From the NCBI RefSeq assembly GCF_019636155.1, contig NZ_JAHBYB010000003.1, positions 62,001-126,000 on the forward strand: a stretch of 64,000 nucleotides of DNA, written 5' to 3'. Shown in pieces: positions 6,328 through 15,238 of this stretch. The notes below the pieces were generated by a model, which saw only the letters and a program-made list of their open reading frames with translations, did not search any database and was not told where the DNA came from. A program made the position numbers and the translations under genes. The stretch comes from Brevundimonas sp. Lineage in GTDB: Bacteria > Pseudomonadota > Alphaproteobacteria > Caulobacterales > Caulobacteraceae. The stretch's first letter is position 1, and every line of letters starts with the position of its first letter.

Positions 6328-8966
6328 CGCCCTTCTCCCATCACCTCAGCCACCAGGGCCTCTTCCGAAAACTCCATGGCGGCGGCGTCCAGGATCATTT
6401 CGGCCGAGCCGCCCCCGACCCGCTCGCGCCCGATCTGGACCAGAACCGGCACGCAGAAGGGCGAGGCCCGGTCCAGCGGCTGATGCACGATCCGTCCCTG
6501 GATGCGCGCCAGAAGTTGCCCCAGCCGCGCGACATCCAGCAGGCCGGAGGCGGCGTCGGCCCGGGCGGTGCGAAGCAGCAGATGATCGGGCTGGTGGCGG
6601 CGGAGCACGTCGTAGATCAGGTCGGTGGAGAAGGTCACCTGCCGCCCCGTCTTCTCGGCGCCCGGCTGGCGGCGTTCGATCAAGCCGGAGATCAGGGCGC
6701 AATTGCGGAAGGTGCGCTTCAACATGAAGCTCTCGTCCAGCCAGTTCTCCAGATCGTCGCCCAGCATGTCGGGCTCGAACAGGGCGTCCAGATCGGCCGG
6801 ATCGATCGGCCGGATCGACCAGATGGCCAGGGAGTAGTCGGTCACCACAAACCCCAGAGGCCCGACGCCCAGCCGGTCCAGACGCCGGGTCAGCAGCATG
6901 CACAGGGTCGAATGGGCCAGCCGCCCCTCGAACGGATAGGCGACCAGGAAATGCCGCGAGCCCTTCGGAAAGGTCTCCACCAGCATGTCGCCGGCGCGCG
7001 GGATGACCGAGCGCGCCTCCTGCAGCTCCAGCCATTCCTGCACGTCGGGCGGCAGGACGCGCCAGTGGTCGCGGTCCTGGATCATGTCGCGCACCCGTTC
7101 GGCCAGGCTGGTGCCCAGCGGGAATTTCGACCCGCCCCAGGACGGGATCTTGGGGTCCGCGTCGCGCGCGTGGGTGACCAGGGCGTCGGTCCCGCTGATG
7201 CCCTGATAGGCCCAGACCTGACCGGCGAAGACGAAGGTGTCGCCGGGGGTCAGCTGTTCGAAATACCATTCCTCGGCCTCGCCGACCTTTCGGCCCGCCG
7301 ACCAGCGCGCGGCGCCGGTTCCGCCGCCGCGCCGGTGCGCCACCTTGATGTTCAGCGTGCCGGCCGAGACGATGGCGCCGACGTTCATCCGGTGCTTCTG
7401 GGCGAGGGTCTGGTTGCGCACCTTCCAGCGGCCGTCCGGCGTGCGCACGATGCGGGCGAACCGTTCGTAGGTGCGCAGGGCGTAGCCGCCGGTGGCCACC
7501 AGATCCACCACCTCCTCGAACGTCTCGTAGCTCAGCGCGCGATAAGGGCCGCAGCCGGTCACCTCGGCGAACAGGTCCTCCATGCGGAAGGGCTCGGAAC
7601 AGGCCACGCCCATGACGTGCTGGGCCAATGTGTCCAGCGTGCCGATATGGTGCGGCTCCCAGTCGAAGGCGTTCTGCGCCACCGCCTCGCGCGCGGCCTG
7701 GCATTCCAGCATCTCGAACCGGCTGGCGGGGACCATCAGGGCGCGGCTGGGCTCGTCCAGCCGGTGATTGGCCCGGCCGATCCGCTGCACCAGGCGACTG
7801 GCCCCCTTGGGCGCGGCCAGCTGGATGACCAGGTCCACGTCGCCCCAGTCGATGCCCAGGTCCAGGGTCGAGGTGCAGACCACGGCCTTCAGGTCGCCCC
7901 GCGCCATGGCCGCCTCGACCTTGCGCCGCTGTTCGGCGGCCAGCGATCCGTGGTGCAGGGCGATGGGCAGGTCATCCTCATTGATGGCCCACAGCTGCTG
8001 GAAGACGAACTCGGACTGCCAGCGGGTGTTGACGAAGATCAGGCTCATGCCCGCCCGCTTGATGGCTTCATAGACCTCCGGGATGGCGTGGACGCCGGTG
8101 TGCCCCGCCCACGGCACGCGGCCTTCGGAGATCAGCACATCCACCACCGGCGGCGCGCCGGGATCGCCCTTCACAATCAAGACACCCTTCCCCCCTTGCG
8201 GGGGAAGGTGGGCGGCGGAGCCGCTCGGATGGGGGGTGTGTTGGACGGGGGCCAGGCTGTCACCGAGCGCGTCGCCCAAAGCCCCCCCCTCCGTCTCGCT
8301 CCGCGAGCCACCTTCCCCCGCGAGGGGGGAAGGGGAGAGCCAGTCGGCGATCATCTGCGGGTCGTCGACAGTCGCGCTCAACGCCACCCGCCGCATCCCC
8401 GGCGCAAAGGCCTGCAGCCGGCCCAGACCCAGGTTCAGCAGATCCCCCCGCTTGCCGCTCCAGATGGCGTGGACCTCGTCCAGCACCACGCATTTCAGGT
8501 CGGCGAAATAGGCCCGCGCCCCCTCCCAGGCGCAGAACAGGGCCAGTTGCTCCGGCGTCGTCAGCAGGATGTCCGGCGGAAAATCGCGCTGGCGCTGGCG
8601 CTTGGATTGTTTGGTGTCGCCGGTGCGGCTCTCGACATGGATGTTCAGCCCGATCTCGCGGATGGGCGTCATCAGATTGCGCTCGACGTCGGTGGTCAGG
8701 GCCTTCAGAGGCGACAGATAAAGCGTGTGCACCCCGCTGCCCGGCCCCGTTTCCGGCTTCGGTCCGCGCTCGGCCAAGTCGATCAGGCTGGGCAGGAAGC
8801 CCGCCAGGGTCTTGCCGCCCCCGGTCGGCGCGACCAGCAGGGCGTGGGCCCCCGCTTCGGCCGCCCGAACCATTTCCAGCTGATGCCGCCGGGGCGACCA
8901 GCCGCGCCGCGCGAACCAGTCGGCGAACAGCGGCGGAAGCGTTGCGGGAGCGGCAGGGGACGGCAC
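6324..8966 (-). CDS. Ligase-associated DNA damage response DEXH-box helicase (Lhr-Core)
   Basis: An 880-residue superfamily 2 helicase. Walker A is APTGGGKT at 46-53, the DEVH box is near residue 160 and motif III SAT near 193. The second RecA domain holds FVNTRWQSE, STLDLGIDWGD and QRIGRANHR. The C-terminal region is the winged-helix plus Lhr-core domain. Such proteins are 3'-5' helicases acting in DNA damage tolerance. The start is a GTG at 8966 with no clear Shine-Dalgarno. Residues about 211-260 are foreign to the fold: a palindromic repeat has been inserted in frame directly after MIADWL, giving SPSPLAGEGG...HLPPQGGKG before the chain resumes at VLIVKGDPG. The operon continues into pdeM and diverges from the DinG-like helicase. 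Confidence 0.93.
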   Translation of the reverse strand: MPSPAAPATLPPLFADWFARRGWSPRRHQLEMVRAAEAGAHALLVAPTGGGKTLAGFLPSLIDLAERGPKPETGPGSGVHTLYLSPLKALTTDVERNLMTPIREIGLNIHVESRTGDTKQSKRQRQRDFPPDILLTTPEQLALFCAWEGARAYFADLKCVVLDEVHAIWSGKRGDLLNLGLGRLQAFAPGMRRVALSATVDDPQMIADWLSPSPLAGEGGSRSETEGGALGDALGDSLAPVQHTPHPSGSAAHLPPQGGKGVLIVKGDPGAPPVVDVLISEGRVPWAGHTGVHAIPEVYEAIKRAGMSLIFVNTRWQSEFVFQQLWAINEDDLPIALHHGSLAAEQRRKVEAAMARGDLKAVVCTSTLDLGIDWGDVDLVIQLAAPKGASRLVQRIGRANHRLDEPSRALMVPASRFEMLECQAAREAVAQNAFDWEPHHIGTLDTLAQHVMGVACSEPFRMEDLFAEVTGCGPYRALSYETFEEVVDLVATGGYALRTYERFARIVRTPDGRWKVRNQTLAQKHRMNVGAIVSAGTLNIKVAHRRGGGTGAARWSAGRKVGEAEEWYFEQLTPGDTFVFAGQVWAYQGISGTDALVTHARDADPKIPSWGGSKFPLGTSLAERVRDMIQDRDHWRVLPPDVQEWLELQEARSVIPRAGDMLVETFPKGSRHFLVAYPFEGRLAHSTLCMLLTRRLDRLGVGPLGFVVTDYSLAIWSIRPIDPADLDALFEPDMLGDDLENWLDESFMLKRTFRNCALISGLIERRQPGAEKTGRQVTFSTDLIYDVLRRHQPDHLLLRTARADAASGLLDVARLGQLLARIQGRIVHQPLDRASPFCVPVLVQIGRERVGGGSAEMILDAAAMEFSEEALVAEVMGEGR
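8186..8333. repeat. REPIN-like palindromic element inserted in frame in the Lhr helicase gene
   Basis: The two 26-base ends (8186-8211 and 8308-8333) are inverted copies of each other with a single mismatch. Each end is itself a hairpin of the CCTTCCCCC...GGGGGAAGG type. Between them lie CCCCTCCGTCT and other GC-rich palindromes shared with the repeat at 2037-2172. The whole element stays open in the helicase reading frame, without a stop, and encodes about 50 residues rich in Ser, Pro, Gly and His. No transposase is present nearby, so it would have been mobilised in trans. Confidence 0.85.
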
Positions 8967-9024
8967 GGAGGCGATATAGCATGTTCCCGTTCCGTTTCAC
9001 CCCGGCGCGCGCTATCGTCCGCGG

Positions 9025-11892
9025 GTGATTTCCGACCCTTCCCTCCCGACCGGCGCCGTCAGCGGCGCCCCGCCCTGGCTGGACCTGCCGCCGGCCCTGG
9101 CCACGCCGCCGGGGGCCGGGGCGGTGTGCGACGATCAGGGGGCGCGGCGGATCGGGCGCGGGGCGGCCGAGGGGCTGCTGACCGGCGGGCCGGTGCTGGT
9201 GGCCCATGCGGCCCTGACGGCGCGGCGACTGGGGCTGGCGGCGCCGCCGCGCAGCCGTGACCTGATGGATGTGCTGGAGCTGTTCGCCTTCGTGCGGCCG
9301 GCGCGGTTCTGCGCCCCGTCCCCCACTGGCCTGGCCCTGGCCCTGGGTCTGGCCGAACCCAAGGGGGCGGAGGCTCAGGCCCAGGCTTTGCGAGAGAGCG
9401 CGACCCTGCTGCTGAAGGAAATGGCCGATCCGGCCTGGCCCGGGCGCGAGGCGGCGGTGACTTTGGCCGAGACCATGGATCGGGCGGGCTGGGCCTGGGG
9501 GCCGCGCGTGCTGGACGCCCTGCGCGCCCAGCCGGTGCGCGATCGCCAGCATCGCGGGTCGGGCCTGGACGTCTGGTCGCGCCTGCCGGAATGGGAGGAC
9601 GAGGCGCCGCGCGGCGAAGCCGGCTCGGCTCCGGTTGACTCTGAGTCCGCCCGCATCCGGCTGGAGAAGCTGCTTCAGGCCGCCGGGCTGGACGAGGCGC
9701 GTCCAGCCCAGTCGGACTATGCGGCCGAGGCGGCCTACGCCTTTTCGCCGCGCGACGAGGCGGGGCGGCCGCGCATGCTTCTGGCCGAGGCGGGCACCGG
9801 CACGGGCAAGACCCTGGGATACCTGGCCCCCGCCAGCCTGTGGGCCGAACGCAACGCCGGGGCGGCCTGGGTCTCGACCTACACCCGCGCCCTGCAGCGC
9901 CAGATCGACCGCGAGAGCGCCAGCCTGTGGCCCGACCCGGCCGAACGCAAACGCAAGGCCGTGGTGCGCAAGGGGCGCGAAAACTATCTGTGCCTGCTGA
10001 ACCTGCAGGAGATGGTCCAGGCGGCCCAGCTGGGGACCGGCGACCTGATCGGCGCGGCCCTGGCGGCGCGCTGGGCCTTGCACAGCCGCGACGGCGACAT
10101 GACCGGCGGCGACTGGCCCGGCTGGCTGCCCGGCCTGTTCGCCGTGGCCCCGGCCCATCAGGCGGGGGCGGCCAATCTGGTGGACCGGCGCGGCGAGTGC
10201 GTCCACGCCGCCTGCCCCCACTACCGCACCTGTTTCGTCGAAAAGACCATCCGCGCCAGCCGCCGGGCCGATCTGGTCATCGCCAACCACGCCCTGGTCA
10301 TGACCCAGGCCGCCTTCGACGGCGCCCGCACCGCGCGCGGCCAGAAACAGGACGGCGAGACGGCGGCCCTGAAACGCATCGTGTTCGACGAGGGCCACCA
10401 TCTGTTCGACGCCGCCGACAGCGCCTTTTCCGCCGCCCTGTCGGGCCAGGAGGCGGCCGAGCTGCGCCGCTGGATTCGGGGACCCGAGGGGCGGGGGCGA
10501 CGCGGGCGCGGGCTGGAACAGCGGCTTGGCGACCTGTGCGCCGACTCGGAGGCGGCGACGAAAGCCCTGAACGACGCCATCCGCGCGGCGGCCGAACTGC
10601 CGGGCGACGGCGTCTCGGCCCGCATCGGCGCCGCGACCGGCGAAGTGAACCCCATCGGCCCGATCGAGCGGTTCCTGGCCGCCGCCCTGGACCAGCTGCG
10701 CGCGCGCACGTCTGAAACATCAGCCGGGGCCGAGTTCGGCCTGGAGTGCGCCCTGCGGCCCGTCACCGAGCCGGTGCTGGACACGGCGCGCGAGGCGGCG
10801 CGGGCGTTGGCGAACGTAGAGGCGCCGCTGCTGGCCCTGTCGCGGCGCCTGGAAGACATACTGGACGACGAGGCCGACGTGCTGGAGCCATCGTCACGGG
10901 CGCGGATCGAAGGCGCCCTGCGCGGTCTGGACCGGCGGGCGCGCATGACCCTGCCGGCCTGGCGCGCCATGCTGGCGGCGCTGGAGGAGACGGGCGACGA
11001 ACCCGACCCCGACTTCGTTGACTGGCTGTCGGCCGAGACCGCCTTCGGCCGTATTCATGACGTGGCCCTGCGCCGCCACTGGATCGATCCGACCGTGCCG
11101 CTGGAGGCCGCGGTGATCGCGCCGTCGCACGGGGTGCTGGTCACCTCGGCCACCCTGTCGGACGCAGGCGGGATGGAGTGCGCCGACCCGTTCGACCTGG
11201 CGCGGATGCGGACCGGCGCGGCCCGGCTGATCGACCCGGCGCGGACGCTGAAGCTGGACAGCCCGTTCGACTATGAGGCCAACAGCCGGGTCATCGTGGT
11301 CACCGACGTGGCCAAGGACGACCCGCGCCAGACGGCGGCGGCCATGCGCGAACTGTTCCTGGCGTCCGGCGGCGGGGCGCTGGGCCTGTTCACCGCCATC
11401 CGGCGGCTGCGGGCGATCTATGAGCGGCTGGGGCCGGAGCTGGCCAAGGCCGGCCTGCCCCTCTACGCCCAGCACGTCGATCCGCTGGAGATCGGGGCCT
11501 TGGTCGACATGTTCCGGGTCGAGCAGGACAGCTGTCTTCTGGGCACCGACGCGGTGCGCGACGGGGTGGACGTGCCGGGGCGGTCCCTGCGACTGCTGGT
11601 GTTCGACCGCGCCCCCTGGCCCCGCCCGGACCTGTTGCACAAGGCGCGGCGCGAGCGGCTGGGCGGCCTGTTCGACCGGGGGCGCGGCTATGACGACGCC
11701 CTGGCGCGCGGCCGCATCGCCCAGGCGTTCGGCCGCCTGATCCGCCGCGCCGACGACCGGGGGGTGTTCGTCATGCTGGACGCCGCCAGCCCGACCCGCC
11801 TGTTCGCCGGCCTGCCGCCGGGCGCCGAGGTGATGCGGATGGGCCTGGCCGAGGCGGTCGAACTGACGCGCGGCTTTCTGGGCGATTCCTAG
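9025..11892 (+). CDS. DinG/XPD-like ATP-dependent DNA helicase with Fe-S cluster
   Basis: A 955-residue superfamily 2 helicase. Walker A AEAGTGTGKT lies near residue 254 and the DEGHH box near 455. Between them are four cysteines (NYLCLL, then GECVHAACPHYRTCF) spaced as in XPD/DinG 4Fe-4S domains. Later motifs include LVTSATLSD, GLFTAIRRLR, TDAVRDGVDVPG and the final QAFGRLIRRADDRG. Such enzymes unwind 5'-tailed duplexes, R-loops and G4 DNA. The first 250 residues are Ala/Pro/Leu rich and may be an accessory domain. The start is a GTG at 9025, 58 bases from the divergent Lhr-type helicase, so two repair helicases share a control region. The downstream DUF2125 gene follows after 36 bases. Confidence 0.9.
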   Translation: MISDPSLPTGAVSGAPPWLDLPPALATPPGAGAVCDDQGARRIGRGAAEGLLTGGPVLVAHAALTARRLGLAAPPRSRDLMDVLELFAFVRPARFCAPSPTGLALALGLAEPKGAEAQAQALRESATLLLKEMADPAWPGREAAVTLAETMDRAGWAWGPRVLDALRAQPVRDRQHRGSGLDVWSRLPEWEDEAPRGEAGSAPVDSESARIRLEKLLQAAGLDEARPAQSDYAAEAAYAFSPRDEAGRPRMLLAEAGTGTGKTLGYLAPASLWAERNAGAAWVSTYTRALQRQIDRESASLWPDPAERKRKAVVRKGRENYLCLLNLQEMVQAAQLGTGDLIGAALAARWALHSRDGDMTGGDWPGWLPGLFAVAPAHQAGAANLVDRRGECVHAACPHYRTCFVEKTIRASRRADLVIANHALVMTQAAFDGARTARGQKQDGETAALKRIVFDEGHHLFDAADSAFSAALSGQEAAELRRWIRGPEGRGRRGRGLEQRLGDLCADSEAATKALNDAIRAAAELPGDGVSARIGAATGEVNPIGPIERFLAAALDQLRARTSETSAGAEFGLECALRPVTEPVLDTAREAARALANVEAPLLALSRRLEDILDDEADVLEPSSRARIEGALRGLDRRARMTLPAWRAMLAALEETGDEPDPDFVDWLSAETAFGRIHDVALRRHWIDPTVPLEAAVIAPSHGVLVTSATLSDAGGMECADPFDLARMRTGAARLIDPARTLKLDSPFDYEANSRVIVVTDVAKDDPRQTAAAMRELFLASGGGALGLFTAIRRLRAIYERLGPELAKAGLPLYAQHVDPLEIGALVDMFRVEQDSCLLGTDAVRDGVDVPGRSLRLLVFDRAPWPRPDLLHKARRERLGGLFDRGRGYDDALARGRIAQAFGRLIRRADDRGVFVMLDAASPTRLFAGLPPGAEVMRMGLAEAVELTRGFLGDS

Positions 11893-11928
11893 CCTTGGCG
11901 CGTTGATGCGGTCTGATAGAGGAAGGCC

Positions 11929-12975
11929 ATGACCGATACGCCCGCCCCCCGCCACCGCCGACGCGGCCTGTTCGCGCCGCTGATCCTGGTGCTTCTGGCC
12001 CTGGCCGCCTGGACCGGCTGGTGGTTCTGGCTGTCGTCCCAGATCGAAGGGCGGCTGCAGGCCCAGGCCCAGGCCCTGCGTGCCCAGGGGTGGCAGGTGG
12101 ACTATGTCTCGGGCGGGCTGACCGGCTGGCCCTTCCGCACCCGGCTGGCGCTGGACCATGTGAAGATCGTCGCCCCGTCCGGCCATGCCCTGGCCGCGCC
12201 GCAGCTGGTGGCCGAGGCCAACGCCTACAATCCCGACAAATGGGTGATCCTGGCTACCGACGGCCTGGTCCTGACCCGCGCCGACAAGGGTCAGGTGGCG
12301 GTGCGCGGCCAGGCCCTGCGCATGAGCGTCCATGGACTGAACCAGCGCTGGCCCAATGTCGCCATCGACCTGAACCAGCCGGAATTCACCCCTCATCCGG
12401 GGTCCGAGGCCTTTCCTCTGCGCCGCGCGGAAGAACTGGCCTTCTACCTGCGTCCGCATCGGACCGACGCCGCTCCGGCGCCCGACAGCGTCGATGTGCT
12501 GTTCCGGCTGGTCGACGCCGAGGGGCGCGATCGCGGCCCGGTCGAGGGCCTGGCGCAGGGCGGGCGGCTGACCCTGCAGATGGAGGCCGTGATCGAACAG
12601 GCCGGCCGGCTGCGCGGCATGGACGAGGCGGGGGTCTTCTCCGCCTGGACCCGCGCGGGCGGGCGCTTCACCCAGGTGCGCGGCCGCGCCGTCGCCGGCG
12701 ACAGCCGCGCCGAACTGTCCAGCGACAGCCTGGCCGCCGGCCCGGACGGGCGGCTGGTCGGCCAGGTGGCCCTGAAGACCGAGCGCCCCCTGCCGGCCAT
12801 CGCCGGCCTGGCGGGGTCGGGCCAGGGGGCGGTCAATCGCGTCGGCGTCGCGGGGGCCGCCGCCGCCACGGCGGCGACCGGCGGCCAGGGCGATATGGAT
12901 CTGACCCTGGTGTTCCGCGACGGCCGCACCTTCCTGGGGCCCTTCGCCCTGGCCCCGGCGCCGCGGCTGTTCTGA
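11929..12975 (+). CDS. DUF2125 domain-containing membrane-anchored protein
   Basis: A 348-residue protein with a basic N-terminus (RHRRRG), one hydrophobic segment at about residues 13-35 and a large soluble part that would be periplasmic. The GWQVDYVSGGLTGWPFRTRLALDHV block is the hallmark of DUF2125, a family of alphaproteobacterial envelope proteins of unknown role. GAGGAAGG just before the ATG is a good ribosome site. Its stop codon shares one base with the ATG of the next gene, and hisC follows, so the three form an operon. DUF2125 genes are often found near aromatic amino-acid genes in this class, but a role there is unproven. Confidence 0.85.
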   Translation: MTDTPAPRHRRRGLFAPLILVLLALAAWTGWWFWLSSQIEGRLQAQAQALRAQGWQVDYVSGGLTGWPFRTRLALDHVKIVAPSGHALAAPQLVAEANAYNPDKWVILATDGLVLTRADKGQVAVRGQALRMSVHGLNQRWPNVAIDLNQPEFTPHPGSEAFPLRRAEELAFYLRPHRTDAAPAPDSVDVLFRLVDAEGRDRGPVEGLAQGGRLTLQMEAVIEQAGRLRGMDEAGVFSAWTRAGGRFTQVRGRAVAGDSRAELSSDSLAAGPDGRLVGQVALKTERPLPAIAGLAGSGQGAVNRVGVAGAAAATAATGGQGDMDLTLVFRDGRTFLGPFALAPAPRLF

Positions 12976-13655
12976 TGCTGACGGCGCCGGACGAGGATCC
13001 GCAACGCACGGCCCTGGACGCGGCGCTGCGGTCGGCCCTGACGGCTCGCCTGGCCCTCGGCGAGGCGGCGTCGTCGGACGCGGCGGCCCTGGCCCTGCGG
13101 GCGGTGCTGGCGGGAACGACGCCCGCCGAAGGCGCGGTTCTAAAGGCCGCCTGGGGCCGGATGGCGGCGGCGGATCGCCCCCTGGTCGTCTGGGGCGCGG
13201 CGGCCCAGGTCCTGGCGGCGGACCGTTTCGGCCTGACAGCCCGTCTGGCGGCCGAGCCGGAACAGGCGTTGGAGGCGGCGGCCGGGCGCGCGACCGCCGT
13301 GCTGGACCTGACCCCCGCACGGCCCTGGTGGGGGCGGCTGTTGGCCCGGCCCGAGCTCAAGGTCACGGCGGCCCTGCCCGACGATGCGGCGGCCCGCCCC
13401 CGCGCCCTGATCGTCGCCCGCGCCCAGCCCGGTCCCACCGGCGACGACCGCACCTTCTGGATCACCGACAGCGCCCGCCCCGACGCCGAGATCGCGGCGT
13501 TTCTGGCTCAGGCCGGACTGGCGGCCCAACCCCTGACGGCGGGCGGCGGGTTGAAGCTGTTCCTGCTGGCGGGTTATGTGCAGGCCGAGGACGGGCGGCT
13601 GAACGGCGCGCCCGGCGACCTGACCGGCGTCATCGGCGCCGCCCCCGTTTTCTGA
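12975..13655 (+). CDS. Uncharacterised protein in hisC operon, possibly a diverged chorismate-mutase/ACT-like protein
   Basis: A 226-residue, Ala-rich cytoplasmic protein with no signal peptide. I do not recognise the family with confidence. The first 75 residues are helical with an Arg/Leu pattern (ALRSALTARLALGEA) that loosely recalls AroQ chorismate mutase helix 1. The last 90 residues (RALIVARAQPGPTGDDRTFWITD, split as RALIVARAQPGP and TGDDRTFWITD) recall the TG-D-T start of ACT domains in prephenate dehydratases. Position directly before hisC, whose product can act in aromatic amino-acid synthesis, fits that idea but does not prove it. The ATG overlaps the DUF2125 stop by one base (TGATG), implying translational coupling. 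Confidence 0.6.
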   Translation: MLTAPDEDPQRTALDAALRSALTARLALGEAASSDAAALALRAVLAGTTPAEGAVLKAAWGRMAAADRPLVVWGAAAQVLAADRFGLTARLAAEPEQALEAAAGRATAVLDLTPARPWWGRLLARPELKVTAALPDDAAARPRALIVARAQPGPTGDDRTFWITDSARPDAEIAAFLAQAGLAAQPLTAGGGLKLFLLAGYVQAEDGRLNGAPGDLTGVIGAAPVF

Positions 13656-13666
13656 AGGCCTTTCCC

Positions 13667-14758
13667 ATGACCACCGGACCCGCGCCCAAGCCCGGCATCC
13701 TGGACATCGCCCCCTATGTGGGCGGCAAGTCGCGCATCGAGGGCGTGGCCGAGCCGATGAAACTGTCGTCCAACGAGAACGCCCTGGGCGCCGGCGAAAA
13801 GGCGCGCGAAGCCTTCCAGGCGGCGACGGCCAACATCCACATGTATCCCGACGGCCGGGCGGCCAAGCTGCGCCAGGCGGTGGCCGACCTGCACGGGATC
13901 GAGCCGGAGCGGCTGATCTTCGGCAACGGTTCGGACGAGGTCTTCGCCTTGCTGAACCAGACCTATCTGCGTCCCGGCGACAATATCGTCACCGGCCAGT
14001 ACGGCTTCCTGGCCTATCGCATCAGCGCCAAGGCCAATGAGGGGATCGTCAAGCTGGCGCCCGAGCCGGGCTTCAAGGCCGAGGTCGAGGCCCTGCTGGC
14101 CGAGGTCGATGACCGCACCCGCATCGTCTATGTCTCCAACCCCTCCAACCCGACCGGCAGCTGGAACTCGGGCGAGGAGATCGCCCGCCTGCACGCCGCC
14201 CTGTCGCCCGACATCCTGCTGGTGATCGACGAGGCCTATGCCGAATATGTCACCGAGCCGGACTGGGAGACCGCCATCCCCCTGGCGCGCGAGGCGTCCA
14301 ACATCGTCGTCACCCGCACCTTCTCCAAGATCCACGGCCTGGGCGGGCTACGCATCGGCTACGGTTATGCGCCCCTGTCGGTCGCCGAGGCGGTGGACCG
14401 CATCCGCCTGCCGTTCAACGTATCCGTGCCGGGGCTCGAGGCGGCGACCGCGGCCCTGGGCGACGAGGCGCACCAGAAGGCCTCGCGCGACCTGATCCAG
14501 ACCTGGCGGCCGCGCCTGACCCAGGCGCTACGGGGCTTCGGCTATGACGTCCTGCCCTCGGCGGGGAATTTCGTCCTGGTCCGGTTCGGCGGGGCCGAGC
14601 GCGCCCGGGCGGCCAACGACTATCTGAACGCCAAGGGGATCATCGTGCGCCCCGTCGGCGGCTACGGCCTGCACGACGCCCTGCGCATCACCGTGGGGAC
14701 GGAAGACCAGAACCGCGCCGTCATCGACGCGCTCAGCGAGTTCGCCGCCCAGGCCTAA
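13667..14758 (+). CDS. hisC: Histidinol-phosphate / aromatic amino-acid aminotransferase
   Basis: A 363-residue fold-type I PLP enzyme. It opens DIAPYVGGKSRIEG...MKLSSNENALG, has the NPSNPTG substrate loop, the DEAYAEY aspartate that binds the PLP ring nitrogen, and the Schiff-base lysine in TRTFSKIHGLGGLRIGYG. HisC converts imidazole-acetol phosphate to histidinol phosphate with glutamate; members of this clade also transaminate prephenate or phenylpyruvates. It ends the DUF2125-unknown-hisC operon, 11 bases after the preceding stop. Its TAA overlaps by four bases the stop of the convergent secreted-protein gene. No other histidine genes are nearby. Confidence 0.92.
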   Translation: MTTGPAPKPGILDIAPYVGGKSRIEGVAEPMKLSSNENALGAGEKAREAFQAATANIHMYPDGRAAKLRQAVADLHGIEPERLIFGNGSDEVFALLNQTYLRPGDNIVTGQYGFLAYRISAKANEGIVKLAPEPGFKAEVEALLAEVDDRTRIVYVSNPSNPTGSWNSGEEIARLHAALSPDILLVIDEAYAEYVTEPDWETAIPLAREASNIVVTRTFSKIHGLGGLRIGYGYAPLSVAEAVDRIRLPFNVSVPGLEAATAALGDEAHQKASRDLIQTWRPRLTQALRGFGYDVLPSAGNFVLVRFGGAERARAANDYLNAKGIIVRPVGGYGLHDALRITVGTEDQNRAVIDALSEFAAQA

Positions 14759-15186
14759 CGGTCGTACAGATAGACGTCCGGGCCATCCCGGCCGCTCCAG
14801 CCATATCGCGGCGCGTCCCCGCGCGGCCAGGACCGCCAGCGCGACGGCGGACGATCGTCGGCATAACCCCATTCGTCGCGATAGCCCGCGGCGTAGCGGC
14901 CGCCATATCCGGAGCCCCGGCCCCACCGGTGTCGATTCCCGTGATCGTAGCCGTGCGGCCGATGGATCAGCGGCCCCTCGCCATGGGCGTATCCATCGCC
15001 CGCCGCACCCAGCCGCGCATGGGCCCTGGCTCGGGCCTCGGACAGGGGCGAAGGTTGGATGTCGGCGCCATAGGCTGGCTGGCCCCAGGCGCGGCCGCCG
15101 TGGAACTGGGCCTGGACCGCGTCCGGCGCGGCCAGAACCAAAACGCCGACGGTCAGGGCGGCGCCGGCGCCGATCATGGTCCTCAT
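14755..15186 (-). CDS. Small secreted Gly/Tyr/Arg-rich protein
   Basis: A 143-residue product with a clear signal peptide (MRTMIGAGAALTVGVLVLAA, cleavage near VQAQ at about 26-27) and a mature part rich in Gly, Tyr, Arg, His and Trp, with repeated GY, RWGRG and YGGRY segments. It is not matched to a known enzyme. The ribosome site GGAGGAG precedes the ATG at 15186. It follows the other secreted low-complexity gene (15239-16018) on the same strand by 52 bases, so they are probably co-transcribed. The basic, aromatic-rich composition suggests a periplasmic or surface protein binding polyanions or LPS, which is only a guess. Confidence 0.75.
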   Translation of the reverse strand: MRTMIGAGAALTVGVLVLAAPDAVQAQFHGGRAWGQPAYGADIQPSPLSEARARAHARLGAAGDGYAHGEGPLIHRPHGYDHGNRHRWGRGSGYGGRYAAGYRDEWGYADDRPPSRWRSWPRGDAPRYGWSGRDGPDVYLYDR

Positions 15187-15238
15187 CGCGGTCTCCTCCT
15201 GATCGGGTGGGAAACGCGCGACGACGGCCTTTGTTCGT

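Noticed and set aside
8186-8333. Frameshift or assembly error in the helicase gene
   Set aside because: The reading frame is continuous through the element and the flanking helicase motifs remain in frame on both sides.
6483-9260. Long open frame on the plus strand opposite the Lhr helicase
   Set aside because: Antisense shadow; the helicase on the other strand has all expected motifs.
10894-13320. Long minus-strand frame opposite the DinG-like helicase and DUF2125 gene
   Set aside because: Pro/Arg-rich antisense frame crossing several real genes.
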